Assembly (NCBI GenBank): GCA_017893485.1
Contig: CM030363.1
Coordinates: 177,291,744-177,355,743, forward strand
Source of the DNA: Hemerocallis citrina
Taxonomy: Eukaryota; Streptophyta; Magnoliopsida; Asparagales; Asphodelaceae
Direction: 5' to 3'
DNA length: 64,000 nucleotides
The notes below the pieces were generated by a model, which did not search any database, had not been told where the DNA came from, and saw nothing but the letters and a program-made list of their open reading frames with translations. Positions 23,502 to 34,720 of this stretch are shown here, piece after piece (position 1 is the first letter of the stretch; each line of letters starts with the position of its first letter). The position numbers and the translations under genes are program-made.

Positions 23502-24620
23502 TAAGGAAATCAAGTCGACTGATGTGAATCAGTCAGCTGATGGACTAGTCAAGTCGACTGATCCTGTTGTTATGACTCAAACTTTACCAAAATCGTTTGT
23601 TGAAGTTAGAGATCATCCTCATGACTTAATAATTGTTGACATCTCACGTGGTATTCAAACAAGATCTCATGTTAATATGATTTCTCATACGGCTTTCATG
23701 TCGGATTTTGAACCGAAAAATATACAAGAAGCTTGTTAGAATGAATTTTGGATGAATGTCATGCAAGATGAATTAAACTAATTTATAAGAAATGATGTAT
23801 GGGATTTAGTTCCACGACCTCCTGACCATACTATAATTGGTACCAAATGGGTATTCAAAAACAAGTTAGATGAATCAGGACAAGTCATTAGGAACAAGGC
23901 TAGATTAGTTGCTCAAGAATATAATCAAGAAGAAGGCATAGATTTTGATGAAACATATGCTCCTGTTGCTAGACTAGAATCAATTAGGATCTTATTATCT
24001 TTTGCATGTTTTATGAACTTTACACTTTTCCAAATGGATATTAAAAGTGCTTTTCTTAATGGTTTTATTAAGGAAGATGTTTATGTTAAGCAACTATCCA
24101 GTTTCGAACATGAACAATTCCCAAACTACGTTTTTAAATTGAAAAAGGCTTTATATGGTCTTAAACAAGCACCTCGTGCTTGGTATGATTGATTGAAGAC
24201 TTTTCTATTAGAAACTGGTTTTGAATAGGTAAAGTAGATACTACTTTGTTTATTAGGAAAATAGAGACCGGTATTCTAATCATACAAATATATGTAGACA
24301 ACATAATCTTTGGCACTACTAATAGTAGTCTATGTCAAGAGTTCGCTAATACCATGAAAAACGAGTTTGAGATGAGTCACATGGGTGAACTCAATTATTT
24401 TCTTGAACTACAAATTAAGCAGTCACCAAATAGCATATTTATTAATCAAGGAAAATATGCAAAGGAATTACTCAAACGGTTTGGCATGGATAGCACAAGT
24501 AGTAAGACCACACCTATGGCTACTACTACTACACTTGACAAAGATGAATTAGGTAGGAGTGTCGATCAAAAACCTCTATCGAGGTATGATTGGCTCACTC
24601 CTATATATAACTGCTAGTAG
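23502..24620 (+). pseudogene. Reverse transcriptase of element A
   Basis: The integrase-RT linker (about 23485-23560) carries AGTCGACT-type words at 23491, 23513, 23531 and 23552. The RT domain follows: TKWVFKNKLDESG, DFDETYAPVARLE, FQMDIKSAFLNG and LKKALYGLKQAPRAWYD, then after stops IYVDNIIFGTTN. The YVDD catalytic motif is YVDN here, so the second Asp is lost. Several stops lie between 23737 and 24235. The domain order and text leave no doubt about identity. Confidence 0.88.
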
Positions 24621-25247
24621 ACCAGACATTATGTTTAGTATATGTTTGTGTGCTAGTATCAGTCAAGTCCTAAAGAGTCTCACTTAAAGGATGTAAAACG
24701 TATTTTAAGATACATTAAAGGCACATCTGAGTATGGTTTATTTTATCCACGCACTGATAATTTTCAACTTTTGTCGTATAGTGACGATGATTTTGCTGTC
24801 AGTAAAACTGATCGTAAAAGTACTAGTGGAACGTGTCACTTTTTGAGACACTCACTAGTATCTTGGTGCAGTAAAAAGCAAAATTCGGTATCCCTATCTA
24901 CTACAGAAGCTGAATATATAGCTGCAAGTTTGGCTTGTGCCCAAATTTTGTGGATGAAACAAACCCTATTAGATTATAGTATTTCATTTTCAAAACCTGC
25001 TATAATGTGTGATAATACCAGTGCCATTAATTTATCTAAAAATCCGATTCAACATTCACGTACGAAACACATTGATATTAGACATCATTTTCTAAGTGAT
25101 CATGTTTTAAAGGGAGATATTATATCTTTAGACTTTATTTCTACTCATAAACAAGTAACAAATATCTTTACTAAACCACTTAAGGAAGACACTTTTATCA
25201 CCTTAAGAAGAGAACTAGGAATTTGCAGCTTTTATGATATTTCTTAA
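24621..25247 (+). pseudogene. RNase H of element A
   Basis: After a short frame disruption, the text contains DRKSTSGTCHFL, SWCSKKQNSVSLSTTEAEYIAASLA, MCDNTSAINLSKNPIQHSRTKHIDIRHHFL and ends LRRELGICSFYDIS with a stop at 25245-25247. These are the Copia RNase H blocks. The catalytic Asp of YADADWAG is not seen: it reads YSDDDFAVSKTD. Confidence 0.88.
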
Positions 25248-25707
25248 TTTTTTTTATCTTGTGTAAGTCGACTTACAACTAGTTTTCAGTCGACTGACCA
25301 AGTACTTTTAGTTTATATATTCTTGGCTGAAATTTATGCTCTGGACAGTCGGCTGTGTTTAGTACCCAGTCGCCTGACAGAAGTATTACTTGATATTTTC
25401 GTTTGTTTTATTTTGTTTTATTTTTCTTTTATGCAGTATTTGAAACCATGTACTTCAATTTTCTTTGTCTAAATTTGTTCTTTTTTGCAATATGTTTGTT
25501 CTTTATGCAATGCTTTCCATTATGTTATTGTTTCTTACATTCTCTTTTGTTGATGACAAAGGAGGAGAAAAGGATATGTGTTTGTTTTGGGGAGAAAAGG
25601 ATATGTGTTTGTTTTGTGCATTTTTTTAACTTGTGCATGTTGTACATTATTTAGGGGGGGCATTTTTAAATATTATTATCATTGTAAGATATTGTGTTGT
25701 CATCATC
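25248..25707 (+). other. 3' non-coding segment of element A
   Basis: Sequence between RNase H and the polypurine tract, mostly T-rich. It has two AGTCGACT-type pairs, 25266/25288 and 25347/25368, and a duplicated 24-bp word, AGGAGAAAAGGATATGTGTTT-like, at about 25562-25610. Element B has an extra ORF at this position; here no such ORF is visible. Confidence 0.6.
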
Positions 25708-25720
25708 AAAAAGGGGGAGA
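25708..25720 (+). other. Polypurine tract of element A
   Basis: CAAAAAGGGGGAGA just before the 3' LTR, the usual plus-strand primer of SIRE/Maximus-type Copia elements. Confidence 0.85.
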
Positions 25721-25721
25721 A

Positions 25722-27350
25722 TGTTGATTCTTGGTTTTGATGACTACAACACAATGCAAAGTTGTGCTACTACCTATATATATTGCAGGATGTATCAAAG
25801 ACAAATACCATGGTGCAATACACAAAGGCAAAGTTGATCCAATGAAGCTTTCAAAAGAATCGATCAAACTACAAAGACCTCAAGTCACTTTGATCAAGTA
25901 AGCTTCAAGACATAAAGACAATGGCTCAAGCTCAAGTCAAAGACTCAAGTTCAAGACAAGACTAGTGCTTCAAAATGTTTTGCATTAAGTGTCTTGTAAC
26001 AATTGTAATTTTTATTCTTTGAGTCTTAGAAATGTTGTAATAGCCTTGTCACACATACACTCACACATATCTTTTAATAATTCAGTGTTTTACAAAAGTT
26101 AAAAGGTCAAAACAAGCTTGAATAAGATCAGCTGTTGAGTACCAGTCGATCACTCTTCGGAACCAGTCAATTGTCTTAGTACGAAACTGTCTGAACTCAT
26201 ACAAGTTCTGACCAGTCGACTCATTATGGCAACCCAGTCGACTGTTCAAGTCATTTCGGCCGTTTTCTGATTTTAAAACTTGTTTTTCAAATTCAAAACC
26301 TTTATTTCCGTTGGTTGACAGTTGGTACAACTATTTCTCAGCGTCCAGTGATTCTAACTCTATAAATAGAGTGTACAAATCACTTGGTAAAGGTTACACT
26401 CTTCAATAAGCTTTCAAGTCTTTATTTTCAAAAAGAGAAACAAGAGTTTCAAAAGCATTCAAGTGCTCTAAGTCTTTGGTTCTCTGAAAATCAGTCTAGT
26501 ATAACATTCAATTCCTATTGGATTGATTTCAGAAGTTAACCTAATAGCCACCATACAAAATCACAAATCACAAACAAGGCTATAGGTTATTGTAACTCTT
26601 TTTGTTGTTGTTTTCACTCTCGCGTTGTGAGAGTGGTCTTCTCGGTTGGAGAGTAGGGCTCTTGGTTGAAGAGTCGGTTTTCACTCTCGGGTTGTAAGAG
26701 TGGTCCTCTCAGTTGGAGAGTATGGCTCTTAGTTGAAGAGTCAGTTTTCACTCTCAGGTTGTGAGAGTTGTCCTCTCGGTTGGAGAGTAGGGCTCTAGGT
26801 TGTAGAGTCGGGTTTTCATTCTAGGTTGTAAAGTGGATGTGCTCTCTCTAGTGGTGAGAGAGGACTACGGGTTTGGCAAGGTTGTTGTCAAACGTTGTAG
26901 GGTATTCTTGTATTTTTTTCAAGAATAGTGGAAAATCCCAAGTGGGTTGCTTGGGGACTGGATGTAGGTCGGGAGAACCGAACCAGGATACATCACTGTG
27001 TACTCTGTAGATGACTCTCCCTGTGGTTGTATTCTCTTCACTTACATTTCAATTTTTCTGTATTATATTCAAAAACTTGTCTGGCAAGTCGACTGAGTCT
27101 CCTCTATAAGTCGACTGATCAGACTTGTATAAATTACTCTTCGAACACTTGTCTGGTGAGTCGATTGAGTTTCCACTATAAGTCGACTGATCATATTTGT
27201 ATAAAATACTCTTCTTTTCTGGCGCCCCAGTCGACTGTATACTCCTTTTAAATCGACTGGACAAAACAAAAAGTTCAATTTCTTAATTATTTTTTAAACA
27301 ACACTATTCACCCCCTCTAGTGTTATTTGCCTTGCCTACAAGATCCAACA
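25722..27350 (+). repeat. 3' LTR of element A
   Basis: 1629 bp, from TGTTGATTCTTGG to AAGATCCAACA, followed by the TSD copy GGAAG. Compared with the 5' LTR it lost a 6-bp AAAGTT near 25880, gained one more CACTCTCGGGTTG/CTCGGTTGGAG repeat unit around 26690-26750, and lacks the long C run. AGTCGACT pairs are conserved at about 26217/26238, 27089/27111, 27160/27182 and 27229/27251. Confidence 0.92.
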
Positions 27351-27355
27351 GGAAG

Positions 27356-27420
27356 CGCTATTCAGAGATCTCAAGAACAAATTAAACGAAATGACACCCA
27401 TAAATCTGCTTGAAGGATCA
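27356..27420 (+). pseudogene. RMD5: RMD5-like gene, fragment 2
   Basis: 65 bp of host gene between elements A and B. Joined to fragment 1 it continues in frame as EALFRDLKNKLNEMTPINLLEGS, matching the region of RMD5 proteins just before the LisH segment. GATCA at 27416-27420 is the left TSD of element B. In the reassembled frame the next codon, at 36171, is TAG. Confidence 0.8.
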
Positions 27421-28561
27421 CGTTGGATCCTGTAGGCAAGGCAAATAACAGTAGAGGGGGGTGGATAGTGTTATATAAAAATTAATTAAGGAATTGAACA
27501 TTTCGTTCTGTTAAGTCGACTGAAAAAAGAGATATCCAGTCGACTGAAGCGTCAGATTAGAAGAGTATTTTACTAAGAGTTACGAGTATGACCAGTTGAC
27601 TTGTCAGACAAGTTTTTGAACTAAAACTTAACAAAATTGAGATTGCAAGTGAAGAAAATACAACCACGGAGAGAGTCAACCACAGAGAACACGACGATGT
27701 ATCCTGGTTCAGTCCTCCCGACCTACATCCAGTCCCCAAGCAACCCACTGAAGATTTTTCACAATTCTTGAAAAAGTACAAGAATACCCTACAGCGTTTG
27801 ACAACAACTATTTCAAACCTGTAGACCTCTCTCACCACTAGAGAGAGCAAACCCACTCTACACCCTAGAGTGAAAAATCGACTCTTCAACCAAGAGCCCT
27901 ACTCTCCAACCGAAATGACCACTCTCACAACCCGAGAGTGAAAACAGCATCAAAAATAGTTACAATAACTTATAGCCTTATTTGTGATTTGTGATTTTGT
28001 ATGGTGGCTGTTAGGTTAACTTCTGAAATCGGTCTAAAACGAATTCGATGTTATACTAGACTGATTTTCAGAGAACCAAGACTTAGAGAATATGTATGCC
28101 TTTTAAAAAGCTTGTTCTTCTTAAAAACAAAAAACTTGAAACCTAAGAAAATGCTTGGAAACTTTTCATAGTGATTCCTATACTCTATTTATATAGAGGA
28201 ATCAGAGGGGCGTTGTAAAATAGTTCCCAAAACCGTATTAAAACAGATAGAAAATCATTTGAATTTGAAAAACAAGTTTTTAAATTTAGAATACTGCTGA
28301 AACGACTTGAACAGTCGATTGGGTTTCCATAATGAGTCGACTGGTCAGAGCTTGTATAAGTTCAGACAATTTCGTACTAAGACAGTCGACTGGTTCCAAA
28401 AAATGCTCGACTGGTACTCAACAGCTGAACTTGTTCAAGCTTGTTTCGACCTTTTAACTTTGTAAAACACTCAATTATTAAAAGATATGTGTGAGTGTGT
28501 GTGTGACAAGACTATTACAAGTTCCTAAAACTCAAAGAATAAAAATTACAATTGTTACAGA
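27421..28561 (-). repeat. Truncated 3' LTR of element B
   Basis: Aligns with 34721 to about 35884 of the 5' LTR. It begins CGTTGGATCCTGTAGGC and stops after ACAATTGTTACA at about 28561. The outer 280 bp of the family LTR and the polypurine tract are missing, deleted together. The deletion joins LTR sequence directly to the extra ORF. One AGTCGACT pair region near 27570 is also deleted relative to the 5' LTR (34893-34925). Confidence 0.85.
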
Positions 28562-28943
28562 AGTTAGGAATACTCAAGATAATCCCTAATTTTTCAGAAG
28601 TTAGTTTCATGCTAATATGTTTCGCCGATGTAAGGAGAAATATTTCGCTACCATCCTCAGAAGTGGCAACTTTCATATTTATATAAAACAAATATATAAG
28701 TTGTGGATAGTAATAGGGTTGATTGACAAGAGAAAGCAAGTCAAATAACCCACATTGTTCAAACAATGGGGCTAAGGGAAATCTATCTAAATCAAGAAAA
28801 TTGACAAATCTCCCCGGAAAGATAACAATTTGGCATATAATGAAAAATTTCTCAACGAGGTTCGGATTCCTCAAGTATTGAAGGTACTTTTGGGATGATT
28901 GACCTTCTTCTACATGGGAACTGCGAGCTCTCTTTGGAGGCAT
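28515..28943 (-). CDS. Extra ORF of element B, downstream of pol (plant transposon-associated protein, truncated)
   Basis: 142 residues, starting MPPKRARSSHVEEGQSS; about the last 14 come from LTR sequence across the deletion junction near 28561. The body has PGRFVNFLDLDRF, FEQCGLFDLLSL and FYINMKV, and resembles the plant-specific domain found in many transposon-associated ORFs (I recall a family named putative plant transposon protein). Function is unknown. It lies in the sense direction between RNase H and the 3' LTR, the place where some SIRE elements carry an env-like ORF. It has no signal peptide or membrane segment. The parent ORF was probably longer, its 3' part lost with the LTR end. 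Confidence 0.6.
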   Translation of the reverse strand: MPPKRARSSHVEEGQSSQKYLQYLRNPNLVEKFFIICQIVIFPGRFVNFLDLDRFPLAPLFEQCGLFDLLSLVNQPYYYPQLIYLFYINMKVATSEDGSEIFLLTSAKHISMKLTSEKLGIILSIPNFCNNCNFYSLSFRNL

Positions 28944-29597
28944 GAGACCAAACTCTAGAAAACTTAGAAAGGAGAGAAAGATTAAGAATTTTTACCCAAC
29001 AATGGAGAGAGAGAAGCACAAAGCTACAAATAGACTTCACAAAAGGGAAATGCACTCAAAATCTAGATGAAAGCTTCAATTTTGGAGCTTCAAATCACTA
29101 AAATTGCGAAGCACGGGAAGAGCCGACTGGTCGTCGTCTTCTGAGAGAGAAAGTAAAGAAAAATGAAAAGTGAAAGAAGAGGGGTAAAAGCTAGGGTTTT
29201 ACTAATGGTTTGAGGGTTTAGATCAAATCAGAAGTGAATCAAAGGTTGGGATCAGCCAACGGGTAAAAAGAATAAAAAAAATTGCCTCAAAAAAATGTGA
29301 TGTTTTGAATCAGAAAGACAAACTGATGTCGCGACAGTCGACTGGGTTTGAAGATCAGTCGACTGAGTCGAGAGCAATGAGTACCAAGCAAAAACATCAA
29401 GTAATATGTATGTCAGTCGACTTGAACTGTACACAGTCGACTGTCTAGAGCATAAAATTCAGTAAAATAGACAACGAAAAATACTTGGTCAGTCTACTGG
29501 AAAATATTTTTAAGTCGCCTTACACAAGTTTAAAAATTCAAGAAATATCATGAAAACGGCCGATTCCTAGTTCTCTTCTAAAGTTGATAAATGTGTC
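28944..29597 (-). other. Leader-like segment between RNase H and the extra ORF of element B
   Basis: No coding domain. On the minus strand it holds AGTCGACT-type pairs 29336/29357, 29415/29435 and 29491/29513, and then an AAACCCTAGCTTTTACCCC-like stretch resembling a plant mRNA leader just before the extra ORF. This may be an internal promoter and leader for that ORF. Confidence 0.5.
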
Positions 29598-30280
29598 TTA
29601 CTTAAGTGGTTTGGTAAAGATATCTGCTACTTGTTTATCAGTAGAAATAAAATCCAAAAATATATCTCCTTTTAAAACATGATCACGTAGAACATGATGT
29701 CTAATATCAATGTGTTTCGTACGTGAGTGTTGAATCCGATTTTTAGATAAATTAATGGCACTGGTATTATCACACATTATAGCAGGTTTTGAAAATGAAA
29801 TACTATAATCTAATAGGGTTTGTTTCATCCACAAAATTTGGGTATATCTCCTTTTAAAACATGATCACGTAGAACATGATGTCTAATATCAATGTATTTC
29901 GTACGTGAGTGTTGAATCCGATTTTTAGATAAATTAATGGCACTGGTATTATCACACATTATAGCAGGTTTTGAAAATGAAATACTATAATCTAATAGGG
30001 TTTGTTTCATCCACAAAATTTGGGTACATCTCCTTTTAAAACATGATCACGTAGAACATGATGTCTAATATCAATGTGTTTCGTACGTGAGTGTTGAATC
30101 CGATTTTTAGATAAATTAATGGCACTGGTATTATCACACATTATAGCAGGTTTTGAAAATGAAATACTATAATCTAATAGGGTTTGTTTCATCCACAAAA
30201 TTTGGGCACAAGCCAAACTTGCAACAATATATTCAACTTCCGTAGTAGATAGGGATACTGAATTTTGCTTTTTACTGCAC
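29598..30280 (-). pseudogene. RNase H of element B with a 182-bp triplication
   Basis: RNase H text (MKQTLLDYSISFSKPAIMC, NTSAINLSKNRIQHSRTKHIDI) occurs three times, because 182 bp is repeated head to tail at 29663-29844, 29845-30026 and 30027-30208. The unit length is not a multiple of three, so each junction breaks the frame. The copies differ at only a few bases. The N-terminal RNase H part (SWCSKKQNSVSLSTTEVEY) is at about 30240-30290. Confidence 0.85.
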
Positions 30281-31790
30281 CAAGATACTAATGAATGTCC
30301 CAAAAAGTGACAAGTACCGCTAGTACTTTTATGGTCAATTTTACTACCAGCAAAATCTGCATAACTAAACAACAAAAGTTGAAAATTATCGGTGCATGGA
30401 TAGAATAAACCATACTCAGATGTGCCTTTAATGTATCTTAAAATGTGTTTCACAGCTTTTAAGTGAGACTCTCTAGGACTTGACTGATATCTAGTACACA
30501 AATATACACTAAACATAATGTCTGGTCTACTAGTAGTTATATATAAGAGTGAGCTAATCATCACTCGATAGAGTTTTTGATCGACACTCTTACCTAATTC
30601 ATCTTTGTCAAGTGTAGTAGTAATAGCCATAGGTGTGGTCTTACTACTAGTGCTATTCATGCCAAACCGTTTGAATAATTCCTTAGCATATTTTTCTTGA
30701 TTAATAAATATGCCATTATGTGACTGTTTTATTTGTAGTCCAAGGAAATAATTGAGTTCACCCATGTGACTCATCTCAAACTCATTTTTCATGGTATTAA
30801 CAAACTCTTGACAGAGATTATTATTAGTAGATCCAAAAATTATGTAATCTACATATATTTGTATGATTAGGATATCGGTCTCTATTTTCCTAATAAACAA
30901 GGTAGTATATACTTTACCTATTTCAAAACCATTTTCTAATAGAAAAGTCTTTAGCCGATCATACCAAGCGTGAGGTGCTTGTTTAAGACTATATAAAGCC
31001 TTTTTCAATTTAAAAACTTGGTTTGGGAATTGTTCATGTTCGAAACCGGGTGGTTGCTTAACATAAACATTTTCCTTAATAAAACATTAAGAAAAGCACT
31101 TTTAACATCCATTTGAAAAAATGTAAAGTTCATAAAACATGTAAAAGATAATAAGATCCTAATTGATTATAGTTTAGCAACAGGAGCATATGTTTCATCA
31201 AAATCTATGCCCGCTTCTTGATTATATCCTTGAGCAACTAATCTAACCTTGTTCCTAACGACTTGTCCTGATTCATCTAACTTATTTTTGAATACCCATT
31301 TGGTACCAATTATAGTATGATCAGGGGGTTGTGGAACTAAATCACATACATTATTTCTTATAAATTGGTTTAATTCATCTTGCATGGCATTCATCCAAAA
31401 TTCATTCTCACAAGCTTCTTGTATATTCTTCGGTTCAAAATCTGACAAGAAAGTCGTATGAGAAATCATGTTAATATGAGATCTTGTTTGAATACAACGT
31501 GAGATATCACCAATTTTTAAGTCATAAAGATGATCTCTAACTTCAACAAATGATTTTGGTAAAGTTTGAGTCATCACAACAGGATCAGTCGACTTAACTA
31601 GTCCATCAGCCAACTGATTCACATTAGTCGACTTGACTTCCTTATCAGTTGACTTATCTGCTAGTGTAGTTTGTTCTAGTGATTTAATAACGTTATTTAA
31701 AGGTGATGAAACATTTTCATCATCTTCAATAACAGTAGATGAAGGCAGAGATTCATCAAACGAAACATGCATGGATTCTTCAATAGTCAA
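30007..31790 (-). pseudogene. Reverse transcriptase of element B and upstream linker
   Basis: The linker (31790-31560) contains KSTDKEV and KSTNVN heptads encoded by AGTCGACT-type words at 31587, 31608, 31626 and 31647. RT follows with TKWVFKNKLDESG and DFDETYAPVAKL, a frameshift or deletion at about 31010-31170, then KKALYSLKQAPHAWYDRL, IYVDYIIFGSTN and MSHMGELNYFLGLQIKQS. The catalytic YVDD is YVDY. RNase H continues directly from it in frame to 30007. Confidence 0.88.
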
Positions 31791-32560
31791 AGTTGACTTA
31801 CTGAAAATTCTATATTCCTTACTCCTATTTGAGTATCCAATGAAGATACCTTCATTAGATATAAGATCAAACTTATTAAATTATCTTTAGTGTTTAAAAT
31901 GAAACACTTGGAACCAAATACTTCAAAGTTAGATACTTTAGGAATTCTATTAAAAAATAGTTCATAACATGTTTTCTTAAGCTTAGGCCTAATCAAAATT
32001 TTATTTAAAACATAACACGCTGTTGAAACAGCTTCAGCCTAGAAGTACTTAGGCAAATTGCTTTCAACGAGCATAGTACATGCAGACTCTTGCAAAGTCC
32101 TATTCTTTCTTTCAACCACTCCATTTTGTGGTGAAGCTCTAGGAAATGCAAATGAATGTGTTATATCATTCTTGTTGCAATATTCTGAAAACGTTTCATT
32201 CTCAAATTCTCCACTATGATCACTTCTAATAGTGACTATGGTTAGAGATTTTTTATTTTGAATTCGTTTACAAAAATTTTTAAATACTTCAAAAGCATCA
32301 TTCTTATGTTTTAAAAAGACCCTTGTGAATCTTGAAAAATCATCTACTAAAACAAATGCATACCTACTTTTATTTAAAGAAGCAACTCTAGTAGGACCAA
32401 ATAAATCCGTATGGATTAATTCGAGATGCCAACTAGTAGAAATCATTTCTTTTGTCTTAAACACAACTTTTTCAAAAACAATTTTATATCCCTTATCATA
32501 CAATTGGCTAATACTTAACTGATTATGCTATAACCCACTAACAAGAAAAACTTCTTCTAT
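31787..32560 (-). pseudogene. Integrase of element B (internally deleted)
   Basis: Minus-strand text HTDLFGPTRVASLNKSRYAF (first catalytic Asp), IRSDHSGEFENETFSEYCNKN (second) and SPQNGVVERKNRTL (Glu) shows the complete catalytic triad. The zinc-binding N-terminus is missing: the frame jumps from YKIVFEK near 32480 directly to FKTKEMISTSW, a deletion of about 200 bp compared with element A. A stop at about 32040 separates the core from the C-terminal part (31787-31996). Confidence 0.85.
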
Positions 32561-33300
32561 AGTAGGGGTAGTGTTCTTACCGACCATGCCTACACCAATA
32601 ACCTTCCCTTTGTTGTTGTCACCGAATGTGACTGTTCCTCCATCAATCTCTTGTATGGAAGAAAGAAGGTTAGCATGACCAGTCATATGCTTGGAGCATC
32701 CGCTGTCAAGTATCCAATGTTCTCTTTTAGGTACCTATAAAACAATCATTGTGAATATGGTACCGTTTTCATTGGGTCTGAAAGGGATTAGTTTTTGAGA
32801 AACCAAACCCAAAGTGAGTTTGATTTTCCACCAAAAGCACAAATATAATCTATAGAATACATTACGAACATATGAATTTATATAAGTAATTCTATCTTTT
32901 AGACTCAGGTTGATTAGAACCCAAATGTTTTTGCGCTGTCCAGTCGACTTTATCGATCCTGTCGGTCGACTGTTACTAGAAGCCAGTCGACTGTGAGGTG
33001 TAATAGGTCGACTTATCTGAGGTTTTTGTTTCTTTGAATAAGACTCAGAACCTCTAGACATGCGACTGAAATTTGGGTTCAGTCGACTGGTCTGAACTAC
33101 AGAATTACTCTTTTCATGGAAAATAATAGTTTGTGATTTTTCAATAAACTCATATAATTTATTCTTAACACTAGAGATAGATTCCGACTTATTACTACTA
33201 GTGTTCTTAGAGACATGATGTTTTTCAAGAAACTTTTGAAAACCAAGTCCAAATCTCTTATTAGTTTGAACTTGATTTTGGAGAACTTCATTTAAATTTT
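32561..33300 (-). pseudogene. Protease and gag-protease linker of element B
   Basis: The minus strand reads HWILDSGCSKHMTGHANLLSS at about 32722-32660, with the Asp-Ser-Gly active site. Upstream is the linker carrying the phased palindromes at 32942, 32964, 32985, 33006, 33060 and 33081, read here as Ser-Arg-x heptads (SRPITPHSRLASSNSRP). Frame shifts separate gag, linker and protease. Confidence 0.82.
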
Positions 33301-34693
33301 CCTTTGTCTTTGTTAAATTTAGATACATTCTTGAATATCTCTTCATAGTTTTTTTTAAGAGATACAAGATCTATATCCAAATTAGAAAGTTGAGAATTTA
33401 AAGACTTAACTTCAACATTTAAGTCAAGATTCTCTTGAGAAAGTGTTTGATTTACTTTCTCTAAGTTTTTTACTCTAATTTTCTCCTTCTTAAGTTCTTG
33501 AAAAATCTCATTCAAAGCATCTAATAAGTTATTTAAATCAAAGTTATCACTTACTTCGTTTTGTGTAGCCATGAAGCAGACATTCGCAACTTCGTTTGTC
33601 TCTTCATTCTCTTCTTCCGATGAAGAGTCGCTATCGTCCCAAGTTGCTTGATATGCCTTCTTGTTCTTCATGTACTTGTTCTTTGTGTACTTGTCATTCT
33701 TGAAGTTAGGAGCCTTTTCTTCGGATTTCGTATTTTCTAATGGGCAATCCTTCTTCATATAACCTGTTTTGTTACACTTGAAATAAGTGGGAAGTTCATT
33801 AGTATCTTTAAATTTGGAATTAAATTTAACTTCCTTAGAAACTTCTTGAACTTTCTAGTGAACATGGCTACTTCTTCTTCATCTTCTTCTTCATCTTCAG
33901 AGTCCGACATGGCCTTGAAAGCGAGTGTCTTTTTTTTTATTGTTGAGGTTCCTGATCCTTCTTGCGTTCTTCAAGTTGAACTTCATATGCCATAAGATTT
34001 TCCACAAGATTCTCAAGAGAGAGTTATGTTAAATCGTTGGCCTCTTCTTTGGTGGTGCGTTCTTCATGGTGAACTTCATATGCCATAAGACTTCCCACAA
34101 GATTTTCAAGAGAGAGTTATGTTAAATCGTTGGCCTCTTCTATGGTGGTGGTCTCCTTCTCCCATTCGGGGGTTAAGGCACGAAGAACTTTCCTCACCAT
34201 TTCGGCTTGAGTGTACGTCTTTCCAAGAGCCACAAGTGAATTTGTAATATCCGTGAACCGTGTGATCATATCTGACACATTTTCATTTTTCTTCATGCGG
34301 AACATCTCGAACCTTGTGAACAAAAATAGATATCTTAGATTCTTTAACTTTATTAGTACCTTCATGAGTTACCTCGAGTGTGTGCCAGATTTGATACGCC
34401 GTTATTGCATTACACACACGATTAAACTCCTTTTTGATAAGAGCACAGAATAGAGCATTCATCGCCTTTACATTGTTCATTGTGTTGCCCTTCATTTCAT
34501 CGTTCTATTGTGCATAAGGAATTGTAGGAGTGGTGTACTCTATTTCCGTCATGTTCCAAATCTCATAGTTGATGGATTCAAAGTAGATCTTCATTCTACA
34601 CTTCCAATAGTTGTAATTAGTTCCATCGAACAGGGTTAGCCTTTGTGTGAATTGGCCTCCATGGTATTGGCTTGCATTAGAAGTAGCTACCAT
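33288..34693 (-). pseudogene. Gag of element B
   Basis: ATG at 34691-34693 (MVATSNASQYHGGQ) followed by INYEIWNMTE and AYQIWHTLEVTHEG. Stops and frameshifts follow at about 34505 and 34290. The zinc knuckle (about 33775-33740) reads YFKCNKTGYMKKDC: the first Cys and the His have both become Tyr, so it cannot hold zinc normally. A 93-bp segment is tandemly duplicated at 33964-34056 and 34057-34149, adding 31 codons in frame. The C-terminal coiled-coil part ends in LKKNYEEIFKNVSKFN. Confidence 0.85.
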
Positions 34694-34700
34694 TGCACTC

Positions 34701-34718
34701 AACTAGGCTCTGATACCA
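34701..34718 (-). other. Primer-binding site of element B
   Basis: On the minus strand TGGTATCAGAGCCTAGTT starts two bases inside the 5' LTR, a full match to the initiator Met-tRNA pattern; element A has one change in the same site. Confidence 0.88.
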
Positions 34719-34720
34719 AG

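Larger units (their letters stand above)
18661..27350 (+). mobile_element. Element A: Ty1/Copia retrotransposon (SIRE/Maximus-like), plus strand
   Basis: 8690 bp, flanked by GGAAG (18656-18660 and 27351-27355). Order: LTR, Met-tRNA-type primer-binding site, gag with zinc knuckle, protease, integrase, reverse transcriptase, RNase H, polypurine tract, LTR. The integrase-before-RT order makes it Copia; the GTCATCATCAAAAAGGGGGAGA tract is typical of the SIRE/Maximus group. LTRs are 1569 and 1629 bp and differ by a few percent with small indels, so the insertion is older than element C. Stops and frameshifts are present in gag and pol. It faces element B, a member of the same family, across 70 bp. 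Confidence 0.93.

Noticed and set aside
25403..25654. Phe/Leu-rich ORF before the 3' LTR of element A as an env-like membrane protein
   Set aside because: T-rich non-coding DNA gives such frames; there is no matching ORF in element B and no signal or coiled-coil layout.
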